DNA of 64,000 bases from Pedobacter steynii (GCF_900103665.1 NZ_FNGY01000007.1:434001-498000); one strand, 5' to 3'; shown: positions 18,003 to 27,148, counted from the stretch's first letter. A program made the numbers and translations. Notes: generated by a model from the sequence alone, not told the origin.

Positions 18003-19214
18003 TTATAAGGTAACCAGGAAGGAAGCCAGGATAAAGGCCACTACAGAGATGACAATTCCAAACATAAATACGTTGTAGGCGATCCTTAAAAGACGGTATT
18101 TACGGCCAAGGACTACCCCCTGGGAGTAAAGATCTTTGATCAGACTTCCGTAAAGGAAATCACGGTCTTCCATCATTTTTATCATTCCTCCTTCATAGTC
18201 GGGAAGGCTCATGCGGTAAAAGTTACCGAAGAACAAAAGATTTACCTTTTTATTATTGATGTCTTCAGGCGTAAAAACACCTTCAGGGATGGAAGGACGT
18301 GTTGCCAGGATGGAAAACACCATGGTCACCACGCAAATCACGAGTAATATCAGGGTAGGAATGATCAGGTGCGGGTTATCTTCCAGTTTTCTTAACAGAA
18401 TACTCAGGATGACCGATAAAATAATGGAGTTGGTAGAAATCATGATGTGCGCCTTATTATCAGCCATATCACTCAGACGCTGGTGGTTGGTAGAAGTGAT
18501 CCTGAACATGGTTTCAATTCCCCTTTCCGGCCGGTCGCTCTTTTTCTTTTTATCCTTTTTCAAATCTACAGATTCCGCGGGTTCAGCGGCCACAGCAACA
18601 AGTGCTGTTTCCTGCTGTGCGACAACTGCTTTATGCTCCAATTCGGCCAGGTTCTCTGCTTTTTTCGCATTCAGCAGGTTCTGACAATAGGCGGTATGGT
18701 AATGGTGTGACTTAAAAAGAGCGATGGTTTTCAATCTCCATTCGTCTTTATCGAGTGCCCTGTCGCAGAAAGCTTCCGCTTCCTTGCGCATCAGTTTGTT
18801 TCTTTCTTTAAAGCTGTTGCTGCCTAAATGATAGAGGTCTGCATCGCAAACGATCTGCTCCAACAGTCCTTCAGGGCTCTGGGGCATTTTGGTAGCCAGG
18901 ATACAGTTGTTCACCTTATCGATCACTTCCGGGCTGACGTCTTTCTCTTTTAGGAATTCTGTAGCGAGGCCTGCCCCACTTGCTTCGTGCTGCTGACAAT
19001 CGAAGAAATAGCCGAGGTCATGAAACCAGCTGGCAGCGGTAACGATGAAAAAATCTTCATCTGAAAGTTGGTAATGATTGGCGATTTTCACCGCATTCTC
19101 TACCACTTGTTCGGTATGGCTTAGGTTATGATATATAAGTCTGACATCGTTTTTGGCATGGAATACGTTGGCAACGTGCGATCTCAACTGGTCTAATATT
19201 TCCCTATAATTCAT
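18003..19214 (-). CDS. HD-domain phosphohydrolase fused to a Pycsar-effector-type membrane domain
   Basis: The N-terminal 190 residues are an HD domain: YHNLSHTEQVV, ASWFHDLGYFFDCQQHE and CDADLYHLG supply the His, His-Asp, His and Asp metal ligands. A charged linker (about residues 205-235, KKDKKKKSDRPERG) follows. The C-terminal domain contains ETMFRITSTNHQRLSDMADNKAHIMISTNSII, the conserved start of the DUF5706/PycTM family. Two hydrophobic segments come next, and a last membrane segment ends the protein. In Pycsar antiphage systems this membrane domain is the effector activated by cyclic nucleotides; here no cyclase gene is adjacent. The HD half could hydrolyse a nucleotide signal. It is the first gene of the ppk1 operon. 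HD and PycTM assignments are good; function is unknown. Confidence 0.82.
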   Translation of the reverse strand: MNYREILDQLRSHVANVFHAKNDVRLIYHNLSHTEQVVENAVKIANHYQLSDEDFFIVTAASWFHDLGYFFDCQQHEASGAGLATEFLKEKDVSPEVIDKVNNCILATKMPQSPEGLLEQIVCDADLYHLGSNSFKERNKLMRKEAEAFCDRALDKDEWRLKTIALFKSHHYHTAYCQNLLNAKKAENLAELEHKAVVAQQETALVAVAAEPAESVDLKKDKKKKSDRPERGIETMFRITSTNHQRLSDMADNKAHIMISTNSIILSVILSILLRKLEDNPHLIIPTLILLVICVVTMVFSILATRPSIPEGVFTPEDINNKKVNLLFFGNFYRMSLPDYEGGMIKMMEDRDFLYGSLIKDLYSQGVVLGRKYRLLRIAYNVFMFGIVISVVAFILASFLVTL

Positions 19215-19254
19215 CTGGTATGCTATTGTTTTTCTTAGTAAATATTGCTTTTCA

Positions 19255-19470
19255 TGATTTAAGAAACCATTATAAGCCTTTTTTATCCTCTTTTGTATTT
19301 GCGGGCAGATACTGTTTCTTAGTAAATCACGCGCGCTTACGTGTTGGTTGATGATATAAATATGGGGGTTTTAATTTTCATATTTAAAATTACTTTAAAA
19401 GATGTCATAACTTCTATTTTTCATCAGGAGTCATTATTGTTTGTAAGCGGTATGCGTACGATGGTTTCAA
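19255..19470. repeat. Separated halves of the dispersed hairpin repeat in a divergent intergenic region
   Basis: The 350-base gap between the HD-PycTM gene and ccoI has no gene. A left-type half with AAGAAACCATTATAAGC lies at about 19261-19277. A right-type half, TTTGTAAGCGGTATGCGTAC followed by GATGGTTTCAA, lies at 19440-19470. The second closely matches the right half at 1610-1640. The sequence between the halves is AT-rich and unremarkable. Confidence 0.5.
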
Positions 19471-19500
19471 TATGGTCTCTGACCGGTATCAACTGAAAAA

Positions 19501-19544
19501 GTGATACTCGTCATATTTATCTGAACCCGGAAGCCGGAACTTTG
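19501..19544 (+). promoter_or_regulatory. Fnr/FixK-type box and promoter of ccoI
   Basis: TGAT-ACTC-GTCA at 19502-19513 is preceded by GAAAAAG. A -7-like GAACTTTG lies at 19537-19544, 22 bases after the 14-base box, and no -33 element is visible. This places the box centre near -41, the class II activator position. It shares GAAAAAGTGAT with the box in front of the hemN operon. Confidence 0.6.
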
Positions 19545-19562
19545 GAGATATCGAATTTCCTT

Positions 19563-21962
19563 ATGTTAGCACAGAAAACCATAGCCCAGGAAACCCAATG
19601 TTACCATTGTGGTGACGACCTCCCAAAAAGCCCTTACACATTGGACGACAAGCCTTTTTGTTGTCTGGGATGCCAGGGCGTTTATCAGCTTTTATCAAGT
19701 CATGACCTTGGGAATTATTACGCTTACAACGATGTCCCCGGACAAACACAGAAGAATGGAGCACAACATTTTGAGTACCTGGATGAAGCAGACATTGCGG
19801 CCAATCTGCTGGATTATAGTGATGAAAAAATCAGTGTCATTACCTTATATATCCCTGCCATCCATTGCAGCTCCTGTATCTGGCTATTGGAACACCTCCA
19901 TAAAATAAAGCCGACTATTCTTCAATCCAGAATTGATTTCCTGAAAAAGCAGGTAGTAGTCACCTATAAGAATAAGGAATTGTCCTTGCGACAACTCGTA
20001 GAAACCTTATCCGCCATTGGCTATGAGCCCCTGATCAGCTTACAGGATGTGGTAAAAAAGCAGAAATCTGACCATTCTGAAAGGAACCTGATCACTAAAA
20101 TTGCGGTTGCGGGTTTCTGCTTTGGCAATGTCATGCTGCTCAGCTTCCCCGATTATTTCGGAATTACAAACCTGGATCAGGAGTTCAAATCCTTCTTCGG
20201 ATGGATGAACCTCGCTTTTTCCATTCCTGTGGTATTTTATAGTGGAAGAGATTACTTTATTTCGGCCTGGAACAATTTAAAAAACGGCATTTTAAACCTT
20301 GATTTCCCACTTGCTTTAGGGATTACGGTCATGTTTATCCGCTCTATTGTAGAAATCATCGGTAACACTGGAGCCGGTTTTGTAGATACGCTCTGCGGAC
20401 TGGTATTCTTCCTGCTCGTTGGGAAATGGATGCAGCAACATACTTACCACCACCTTTCCTTTGAAAGGGATTACCGTTCTTATTTCCCGGTTGCTGTAAC
20501 GCTGATAGAAAAAGGCGGAGAAAGACCCATTCCATTGAATGAGCTAAAGGTTGCCGACCGCATTCTGATCCGCAGCAATGAGATCATTCCGGCAGATGCC
20601 ATCTTATTAAAAGGAGATGCGGAAATGGATTTCAGCTTTGTAACCGGCGAATCCCTGCCGGTAAAAAAGGTTTTGGGAGAAGTGGTTTATGCTGGCGGCC
20701 GACAACTTTCCGGCGCCCTGGAACTGGAAGTCGTAAAGCCTGTTTCTCAAAGTTACCTCACCCAACTGTGGAACAATGAAGCCTTTTTTGGAGAGAAAAA
20801 CCGCATCAGAACCTTTAGCGACCGGGCGAGTAAATATTTCAGCATCGTATTGTTGAGTATTGCCCTCGGCGCTGCTGCCTTCTGGATGTTTAAAGGAGAT
20901 ACCGGAAAAGCAGTGGCTTCCTTTACTGCGGTTCTGATCATTGCCTGCCCCTGTGCATTGGCTTTAAGCTCTCCATTTACGCTTGCTGCTGTGCTGAGCA
21001 TTTTTGACAAGAATAAATTCTACCTGAAAAATACGGCTGTAATCGAAGAACTGGCTCGTATCAATACCTATGTATTTGATAAAACAGGAACCATCACCAA
21101 TCCCGATGTGAGTGGATTTACCTTTGAAGGCAGTATTACTGAAGAGGAGAAACAGCTGATCAATGATCTGGCCAGAAACTCCGGACATCCCCTGAGCAGG
21201 GAGCTGGTAAAATGGCTGAACAGGCCTGCAAAATATACCGTTGGAAAGTATATGGAAAAAGTCGGCCGCGGGATTACGGGAACAGTCAACGGCAATACCT
21301 TAAAACTGGGAAGCGCTTCTTTTCTGGGTTTGGAGGTCAAACAACCGGCGAAAGGTGCAGTCGTACATATTATTATTAATGAGCAATACCGGGGTTTCTT
21401 TTGCTCCGAACAGCAGTGGAGGTCAGGATTTAAAGAGCTGATCTTTAAGCTTGGTAAAGCCGCAGACCTTCACCTCCTTTCGGGTGATCAGGACCAGGAC
21501 AAACAGACCCTGATTCCCTTTTTCCCCCGCGCACAACAGATGCATTTTAAACAAAGTCCGCAAAATAAACTGGATTATATCGTTCAGCTTCAATCCTCCG
21601 GCAGGAAAGTGTTAATGTTTGGGGACGGCCTGAATGATGCCGGGGCTTTAAAGCAAAGCGATCTTGGTGTTGCGGTAACCGACAACATCAATAACTTCTC
21701 TCCGGGTTGTGATGCCATTCTGGACGGAGCGAGCTTCTATAAGATCCCGCAATTTATTCAACAGGCAAAAGATGCGGTAAAAGTGATTCACATGAGCTTT
21801 GCCATTTCCCTGACCTATAATGCCCTGGGGCTCTACTTTGCCGTTCAGGGGATGCTTTCTCCACTTATTGCAGCGGTGTTAATGCCGGTTAGTACCGTTA
21901 CCATCATTCTATTCACCAGCATTGCAGCCAGGCTGTACGCGAAGAAAAATCAATTGCTATGA
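19563..21962 (+). CDS. ccoI: Copper-translocating P1B-type ATPase of cbb3 oxidase assembly
   Basis: Membrane ATPase that moves copper for cbb3 oxidase maturation. The N-terminus has a Cys cluster (CYHCGDDL and FCCLGCQGVY) and an HMA-like domain with IHCSSCIWL. The membrane part has the CPC metal site (IIACPCALALSSPFTL). The cytoplasmic part has DKTGTITNPD (phosphorylated Asp), TGESLPVKK and GDGLNDAGAL. ATG 19563 is preferred over an in-frame TTG at 19542, because the TTG lies inside the predicted -7 element; this gives 799 residues. The gene overlaps ccoS by four bases. It is first in the cluster here, whereas many genomes place it after ccoP. Confidence 0.93.
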   Translation: MLAQKTIAQETQCYHCGDDLPKSPYTLDDKPFCCLGCQGVYQLLSSHDLGNYYAYNDVPGQTQKNGAQHFEYLDEADIAANLLDYSDEKISVITLYIPAIHCSSCIWLLEHLHKIKPTILQSRIDFLKKQVVVTYKNKELSLRQLVETLSAIGYEPLISLQDVVKKQKSDHSERNLITKIAVAGFCFGNVMLLSFPDYFGITNLDQEFKSFFGWMNLAFSIPVVFYSGRDYFISAWNNLKNGILNLDFPLALGITVMFIRSIVEIIGNTGAGFVDTLCGLVFFLLVGKWMQQHTYHHLSFERDYRSYFPVAVTLIEKGGERPIPLNELKVADRILIRSNEIIPADAILLKGDAEMDFSFVTGESLPVKKVLGEVVYAGGRQLSGALELEVVKPVSQSYLTQLWNNEAFFGEKNRIRTFSDRASKYFSIVLLSIALGAAAFWMFKGDTGKAVASFTAVLIIACPCALALSSPFTLAAVLSIFDKNKFYLKNTAVIEELARINTYVFDKTGTITNPDVSGFTFEGSITEEEKQLINDLARNSGHPLSRELVKWLNRPAKYTVGKYMEKVGRGITGTVNGNTLKLGSASFLGLEVKQPAKGAVVHIIINEQYRGFFCSEQQWRSGFKELIFKLGKAADLHLLSGDQDQDKQTLIPFFPRAQQMHFKQSPQNKLDYIVQLQSSGRKVLMFGDGLNDAGALKQSDLGVAVTDNINNFSPGCDAILDGASFYKIPQFIQQAKDAVKVIHMSFAISLTYNALGLYFAVQGMLSPLIAAVLMPVSTVTIILFTSIAARLYAKKNQLL

Positions 21963-22144
21963 ACATCATTTACTTTCTGATTGGCTGCAGCATCCTGCTT
22001 GCACTGATCTTTCTGCTGGCCTTTTTCTGGGCAAGCCGAACGGGGCAGAACGATGATACCTATACCCCTTCGGTTCGAATTCTGTTCGATGATGAGGTCC
22101 AGCCTGTAAAGGAGGAACTAAAAAGTGACGAAGATCACACTTAG
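21959..22144 (+). CDS. ccoS: cbb3 oxidase maturation protein CcoS
   Basis: A 61-residue protein with a single N-terminal membrane helix (about residues 4-27) and a short acidic tail. Size, topology and position directly after ccoI (ATGA overlap) fit CcoS, which helps cofactor insertion into the oxidase. The tail residues PSVRILFDDEVQP resemble the usual CcoS tail only loosely. Confidence 0.8.
   Translation: MNIIYFLIGCSILLALIFLLAFFWASRTGQNDDTYTPSVRILFDDEVQPVKEELKSDEDHT
22125..22138 (+). promoter_or_regulatory. Fnr/FixK-type box upstream of ccoN
   Basis: GTGAC-GAAG-ATCAC is a near-perfect dyad (TGAC-N4-ATCA) preceded by an A-tract, lying within the last codons of ccoS. The best downstream -7 candidate, TAATTTTA at 22193-22200, is weak. 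The box is 83 bases before the ccoN ATG. It is the most symmetrical of the four boxes. Confidence 0.6.
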
Positions 22145-22221
22145 TGGAAATCCCTGTCATTCTATAGTCACACACACCGCCCTAATTTTACAAACAATAA
22201 ACAACCACTCATTATTTTAAC

Positions 22222-24333
22222 ATGACTGATAAATTTTACTACGACAACAAGATCGTCAGGAACTTCGCAGTTGCCACCATCGTCTGGGGCATCATCGGAA
22301 TGACGGTCGGATTGCTCATCGCTATGCAGCTCTTCAAGCCTGCATTAAACATGGGCTCCCAGTACACGACTTTCGGCCGGATCAGGCCATTACACACCAA
22401 TGCGGTGATCTTTGCTTTTGTGGGTAACGCCATATTTATGGGTGTTTATTACTCCCTGCAGCGACTGCTTAAAGCGAGGATGTTCAGTGATGTACTCAGT
22501 AAAATACACTTCTGGGGATGGCAGCTGATCATTGTCTCGGCGGTGATTACCCTTCCTTTAGGATTCAGTTCCTCCCATGAATACGCAGAATTGGAATGGC
22601 CGATAGATATCGCCATTACTTTGATTTGGGTTGTCTTTGGGGTCAATATGTTTGGTACGATTATCAAAAGAAGAGAGAAACATATGTATGTGGCCATCTG
22701 GTTCTATATTGCCACATTTGTAACCGTTGCGGTATTGCATATCGTGAACTCTTTCCAGCTTCCGGTATCTGCTTTTAAAAGCTATTATTTATTTGCAGGG
22801 GTTCAGGATGCACTGGTACAATGGTGGTATGGTCACAATGCAGTGGCGTTCTTCCTGACCACACCTTACCTGGGAATGATGTATTATTTCCTTCCAAAAA
22901 TGGCACAGCGTCCGGTATACTCTTATAAACTGAGTATCCTTCACTTCTGGTCATTAATCTTTATCTATATCTGGGCTGGCCCACACCATTTATTATATAC
23001 GTCTTTACCAAGCTGGGCCCAATCGCTGGGTGTTGCTTTCTCGATCATGCTGATTGCACCAAGCTGGGGCGGTATGATCAACGGACTATTGACCCTTCGC
23101 GGTGCATGGGACAAGGTAAGAGAAGATTCGAGACTTAAATTTATGGTAGTCGGCATTACCGCTTATGGTATGGCTACGTTTGAAGGCCCAATGCTTGCCT
23201 TAAAACAGATCAATGCGATTGCTCACTATACCGACTGGATAGTAGCACACGTACACGTAGGTGCTTTAGGCTGGAATGGTTTCTTAACCTTCGGAATTTT
23301 ATACTGGTTGATTCCCCGCATTTACAGAACAGAATTATACTCTAAAAAACTGGTGTCCTTCCACTTCTGGATCGGAACACTGGGAATTATATTTTATGCA
23401 GTGCCTTTGTATTTCGCAGGTTTCACACAGGGATTGATGTGGAAAGAGTTCAATGCGGATGGAATGCTTAAGTATCCAAACTTCCTGGAAACAGTGATAC
23501 AAATCCTTCCAATGTATGTCTTGAGAGCGATCGGTGGTGCTTTATACCTTGCCGGAGTAATCGTGATGACTTACAACCTGATCAGAACAGTTCGTTTGGG
23601 GAAACTGGTGGCCAATGAGCCTGCTGAAGCGATGCCACTGGCGAAAGATTATGTTCCTCAGGGATCTGAGAAAAAATTACACCGCGTACTGGAACGTAAA
23701 CCAATGGTATTCATGGTGCTTTCCTTAGTGGTGATCCTGATTGGTGGAATGATCGAAATGATGCCCACTTTCACGATCAAATCCAATATCCCTACGATTG
23801 CCAGCGTGCAGCCTTATTCTCCTTTGGAGCTACAGGGACGTGATTTATACATCCGTGAAGGTTGTGTGAGCTGTCACTCTCAAATGATCCGTCCTTTCCG
23901 TTCAGAAACAGAAAGATATGGAGAATACAGTAAAGCGGGAGAGTTTGTATACGACCATCCACATTTATGGGGTTCTAAAAGAACCGGACCTGATTTACAG
24001 CGTGAGGGTGGTAAATATGGCAATGTATGGCATTACAACCACATGCTTGACCCACAGACAATGTCGCCTGGAAGTATCATGCCTCCTTACGAATGGCTGA
24101 TTACCCAGAAACTCGACACGACAACTACCATCAGCAAGATCAATGCGATGCGCAGTTTAGGTGTTCCTTATGAGGAAGGTTATGAGCATAAGGCCAACAG
24201 AGACCTGGACAAACAGGCAAAAGCCATTGCTGCAGACCTTCAGAAGAACAACATCAAAGTGAAAAGTGATAAAGAAATCGTTGCACTGATTGCCTATCTG
24301 CAACGTTTGGGAACAGATATTAAAGCGAAGTAA
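22222..24333 (+). CDS. ccoN: cbb3-type cytochrome c oxidase, fused CcoN-CcoO subunit
   Basis: Catalytic subunit of the high-affinity terminal oxidase, fused to its mono-haem cytochrome c subunit. Residues 1 to about 470 form the CcoN part, with twelve or so membrane helices. Haem and CuB His ligands are visible in RPLHTNAVIF, WYGHNAVAFF, AGPHHLLYT and VAHVHVGALGWNG. After a linker at about 470-500 and one membrane helix, the CcoO part begins. It has the haem c site REGCVSCHSQMIRPFRSE and a Met ligand candidate in PGSIMPPYEWL. The fusion of the two subunits into 703 residues occurs in other Bacteroidota. It starts a second unit after ccoS with its own upstream box. Confidence 0.95.
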   Translation: MTDKFYYDNKIVRNFAVATIVWGIIGMTVGLLIAMQLFKPALNMGSQYTTFGRIRPLHTNAVIFAFVGNAIFMGVYYSLQRLLKARMFSDVLSKIHFWGWQLIIVSAVITLPLGFSSSHEYAELEWPIDIAITLIWVVFGVNMFGTIIKRREKHMYVAIWFYIATFVTVAVLHIVNSFQLPVSAFKSYYLFAGVQDALVQWWYGHNAVAFFLTTPYLGMMYYFLPKMAQRPVYSYKLSILHFWSLIFIYIWAGPHHLLYTSLPSWAQSLGVAFSIMLIAPSWGGMINGLLTLRGAWDKVREDSRLKFMVVGITAYGMATFEGPMLALKQINAIAHYTDWIVAHVHVGALGWNGFLTFGILYWLIPRIYRTELYSKKLVSFHFWIGTLGIIFYAVPLYFAGFTQGLMWKEFNADGMLKYPNFLETVIQILPMYVLRAIGGALYLAGVIVMTYNLIRTVRLGKLVANEPAEAMPLAKDYVPQGSEKKLHRVLERKPMVFMVLSLVVILIGGMIEMMPTFTIKSNIPTIASVQPYSPLELQGRDLYIREGCVSCHSQMIRPFRSETERYGEYSKAGEFVYDHPHLWGSKRTGPDLQREGGKYGNVWHYNHMLDPQTMSPGSIMPPYEWLITQKLDTTTTISKINAMRSLGVPYEEGYEHKANRDLDKQAKAIAADLQKNNIKVKSDKEIVALIAYLQRLGTDIKAK

Positions 24334-24351
24334 AATCTAAACTACAACACC

Positions 24352-24516
24352 ATGTTTAAGCAATTTTTAAATCAAGTAGATGGAAGCCAGGTGTATTTAC
24401 TTACCTCTCTGGGGATTTTCATGCTCTTTTTCTTACTGGTCGGCATTCTCCTGCTGACCATGAAAAAAGACGAAATAAAATATATGAGTGAATTACCCTT
24501 AAAAGACGAGGAATAA
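24352..24516 (+). CDS. ccoQ: Small CcoQ-like membrane subunit
   Basis: A 54-residue protein translated from ATG 24352 to TAA 24516: MFKQFLNQVDGSQVYLLTSL, then one hydrophobic helix rich in Phe and Leu, and an acidic tail ending LKDEE. Size, single helix and position between ccoN and ccoP match CcoQ. Its stop overlaps the ccoP start (TAATG). CcoQ sequences are poorly conserved, so the name rests on position and topology. Confidence 0.8.
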   Translation: MFKQFLNQVDGSQVYLLTSLGIFMLFFLLVGILLLTMKKDEIKYMSELPLKDEE

Positions 24517-25310
24517 TGACAGCGCTACTTATCTGGGCCCTGCTATTTGTGGCAGTGCTCATCCTTATCGTTTCCTTACAGGTATTGAAAGTCATCAAAA
24601 TCTTTGTTAAGGAAAGTATCAGCCCTTCCCCATTTGCCACTGAAGAAGAGAAAGAACAATTCCGGTTACTGGCCGCACAGCGCGAAGCTGAGGAGCAGGC
24701 AAAACCATCGATCTGGACCAAACTCATGGGCTTAAAACCTATGGCGGAGGAGAAAGACCTGATGATGGACCATGAATTTGATGGCATCGCAGAATTGGAT
24801 AACCCTACCCCGGCCTGGTTTAGCGTATTGTTTTACGGAACCATCATTTTTGCCATCGGATATATGTTCAATTACCATGTGTTCAACTGGGGGAAATCAC
24901 AGGAAGAAGAATATGCGATAGAATTGCAGCAGGCCGCAGACGATCGCCTGGCTTTTCTTCAGAAACCAGGCTCCGCAGGCCCTCAGATCAATGAAAGCAA
25001 TGTAGCGCAAAGCAATGATAAAGAGGTGATCCAAAAAGGAGCGGCGCTATTTAAGACCGTTTGTACGCCTTGTCATGGGGCAAATGGAGAAGGTGGCGTT
25101 GGCCCTAACCTGACCGATGAATTCTGGCTACATGGGGGAGGCGTAAAAGATGTGTTCAAAACGATCAAATATGGTGTTCCTGAGAAAGGAATGGTGGCCT
25201 GGGAGAAATCCATGAATGCCAAACAAATCTCAGACATCACCAATTATGTGTTGTCATTAAAAGGAAGTAATCCTGCCGGCGCGAAAGCACCACAGGGCAA
25301 AAAAGATTAA
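24516..25310 (+). CDS. ccoP: cbb3 oxidase CcoP subunit with a single haem c site
   Basis: Electron-entry subunit. Two membrane helices are seen (about residues 3-25 and 100-120), the second preceded by IAELDNPTPAWFSVLFYGTI, the hallmark of the CcoP N-terminal domain. One cytochrome c domain follows with AALFKTVCTPCHGANGEGGVGPNLTD and a Met ligand in GVPEKGMVAW. Proteobacterial CcoP usually carries two CxxCH sites; only one is present here in 264 residues. The first helix and linker up to residue 100 may replace CcoQ-like contacts. It starts within the ccoQ stop codon and ends two bases before ccoG. Confidence 0.92.
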   Translation: MTALLIWALLFVAVLILIVSLQVLKVIKIFVKESISPSPFATEEEKEQFRLLAAQREAEEQAKPSIWTKLMGLKPMAEEKDLMMDHEFDGIAELDNPTPAWFSVLFYGTIIFAIGYMFNYHVFNWGKSQEEEYAIELQQAADDRLAFLQKPGSAGPQINESNVAQSNDKEVIQKGAALFKTVCTPCHGANGEGGVGPNLTDEFWLHGGGVKDVFKTIKYGVPEKGMVAWEKSMNAKQISDITNYVLSLKGSNPAGAKAPQGKKD

Positions 25311-25311
25311 T

Positions 25312-26712
25312 ATGTCGTCGCAAAGTCCCGGACAATTCAGAGATCAGATCTCCACCCTTACCGATGATGGTAAAAGCCGTAAATGGCTTTATCCTCATGT
25401 GATCAAGGGGAAATTATATCAATACCGCTCCATAGTCAGCTATTTTTTCCTGACTTTACTATTTGCTGCCCCGTTTCTAAAGTTAAATGGGGAGCAACTG
25501 GTCCTTTTAAATGTGCTGGAACGGAAATTTGTATTCTTTGGTGTCATCTTCTGGCCTCAGGATTTCTACCTCTTTGTATTGGCTTTGCTGATTTTCATAG
25601 TATTCATTGTGCTGTTTACCGTTGTCTTTGGACGGGTATTTTGCGGATGGGCATGCCCGCAGACGATCTTTCTGGAAATGATTTTCCGGAAGATAGAGAT
25701 CTGGATTGAGGGCGACCATAACAAACGTAAAAAGCTGGACGATGGTCCTTTGACCGGACAAAAGGTCTTTAAAAAAGGGTTGAAACATGGAATTTACCTG
25801 GCGATTTCTTTTCTGATTGCCAACATCTTCCTCTCCTACCTGATTGGTTCTTCCGTATTGATCAGCATCATGACAGAACCCGTCTCCATGCATTTAAGCG
25901 GTTTTATCGCCATCTGCGTATTTACCATCGTATTTTACCTCGTATTTTCCAGAATGCGGGAGCTGGTGTGTACGGTCGTTTGTCCTTACGGACGTCTGCA
26001 AGGCGTGTTACTGGACAACCAGAGCATCATCGTTGCCTATGATTACGAACGCGGGGAACCTCGCGGGAAGCGCGTTAAAGAAACAGAAAACCAAATCGGC
26101 GACTGTATCGATTGCAAGCTTTGCGTACAGGTTTGCCCTACCGGAATTGACATCAGGAATGGTACTCAGATGGAATGTGTGAACTGTACCGCCTGTATTG
26201 ATGCCTGCGATATGGTGATGGAGAAAATCAACCGTCCAACACGCCTGATCGGGTTTAAATCTGACGATGAGATCAAGTTCAAACAGGGTTTCCACCTCAA
26301 CAAAAGGGTGTATGCCTATACGGGTGTATTGTTTGCTTTAATGGCGGTACTGAGCTACCTTTTAATCGTCAGAAGTGATGTCAAAACTACGATTTTACGT
26401 GCAGGGGGCACACTTTACCAGATGCGGGAGCAAGAAAAGGAAGTCAGCAATTTATACAATGCAGAGCTGATCAATAAAACGAATAAATCATTGAAGTTTG
26501 AGATCATTCCGGATGATCCATCCACGAAAATCCAGTATATACAGAAACAGGATTCTATCGCCTATGGCGGTGTGGCAAAGCTGACTTTCTTTGTGATCAT
26601 GCCTCAGTCGGCTTTAAAGAAATACAAGTCAGACATCGGTTTCAAACTGGTATCGGATGGAAAGGTCTTAGACAGATTTGAAACTACATTTATAGCACCA
26701 ATAAACGATTAA
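25312..26712 (+). CDS. ccoG: Cytochrome oxidase accessory protein, polyferredoxin CcoG (FixG/RdxA)
   Basis: Membrane-bound iron-sulfur protein thought to reduce copper during cbb3 assembly. It has NapH-like elements FCGWACPQTIFLEMIFRKIE and LVCTVVCPYGRLQGVLLD. Two 4Fe-4S motifs follow, CIDCKLCVQVCPTGIDIRNG and MECVNCTACIDACD. The C-terminus (about residues 355-466) is an IG-like domain, as in FixG. The 466-residue length is normal. It is two bases after ccoP and five before ccoH. Confidence 0.95.
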   Translation: MSSQSPGQFRDQISTLTDDGKSRKWLYPHVIKGKLYQYRSIVSYFFLTLLFAAPFLKLNGEQLVLLNVLERKFVFFGVIFWPQDFYLFVLALLIFIVFIVLFTVVFGRVFCGWACPQTIFLEMIFRKIEIWIEGDHNKRKKLDDGPLTGQKVFKKGLKHGIYLAISFLIANIFLSYLIGSSVLISIMTEPVSMHLSGFIAICVFTIVFYLVFSRMRELVCTVVCPYGRLQGVLLDNQSIIVAYDYERGEPRGKRVKETENQIGDCIDCKLCVQVCPTGIDIRNGTQMECVNCTACIDACDMVMEKINRPTRLIGFKSDDEIKFKQGFHLNKRVYAYTGVLFALMAVLSYLLIVRSDVKTTILRAGGTLYQMREQEKEVSNLYNAELINKTNKSLKFEIIPDDPSTKIQYIQKQDSIAYGGVAKLTFFVIMPQSALKKYKSDIGFKLVSDGKVLDRFETTFIAPIND

Positions 26713-26716
26713 GCAT

Positions 26717-27148
26717 ATGGAATGGAACTGGGGAACAAAATTAGTGATTGGTATGGGCTCATTTATGACCTTCATTGTGGTACTGGCAGTGATGATGTTT
26801 AACAGCAAGCCTGATGCCCTTGTAGATAATGATTATTATGAGAAAGGGCTCAATTACAATGCAGATTACAACCTGAAGGAACAGGTCAAGGCAGACCATG
26901 CTGCACCGGAGATCCTTGTTTTACCCGGAGAAATTCTGCTTACGTTTAAAGCTGCTGCAGAGGGAAAAGTAAAAATCGTCCGTCCATCAGATAAACGCAT
27001 GGACAAGGTGGTTAATTTCAAAACAGATGTGGAATATAGATCAGTCATCCCTTCAAAAGAAATTGCTAAAGGAAGATGGAAACTGATCATTACATGGAAT
27101 AGTGCAGGTAAATCCTATTTGGATGAGCAGGAGGTCATGGTAAAATGA
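26717..27148 (+). CDS. ccoH: cbb3 assembly protein FixH/CcoH
   Basis: A 143-residue protein with one N-terminal membrane helix (about residues 8-28) and then DALVDNDYYEKGLNYNADYN, the conserved FixH signature. The rest is a beta-sandwich exposed to the periplasm. It acts in stable assembly of the oxidase together with CcoG and CcoI. It overlaps the next gene by four bases (ATGA). Confidence 0.9.
   Translation: MEWNWGTKLVIGMGSFMTFIVVLAVMMFNSKPDALVDNDYYEKGLNYNADYNLKEQVKADHAAPEILVLPGEILLTFKAAAEGKVKIVRPSDKRMDKVVNFKTDVEYRSVIPSKEIAKGRWKLIITWNSAGKSYLDEQEVMVK

Noticed and set aside
18003-19214. A full antiphage Pycsar system
   Set aside because: Only the effector-type membrane domain is present; no pyrimidine cyclase gene lies within reach on either side.
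19542-19562. TTG start of ccoI giving seven extra residues
   Set aside because: The TTG overlaps the predicted -7 element GAACTTTG, and an ATG follows at 19563.
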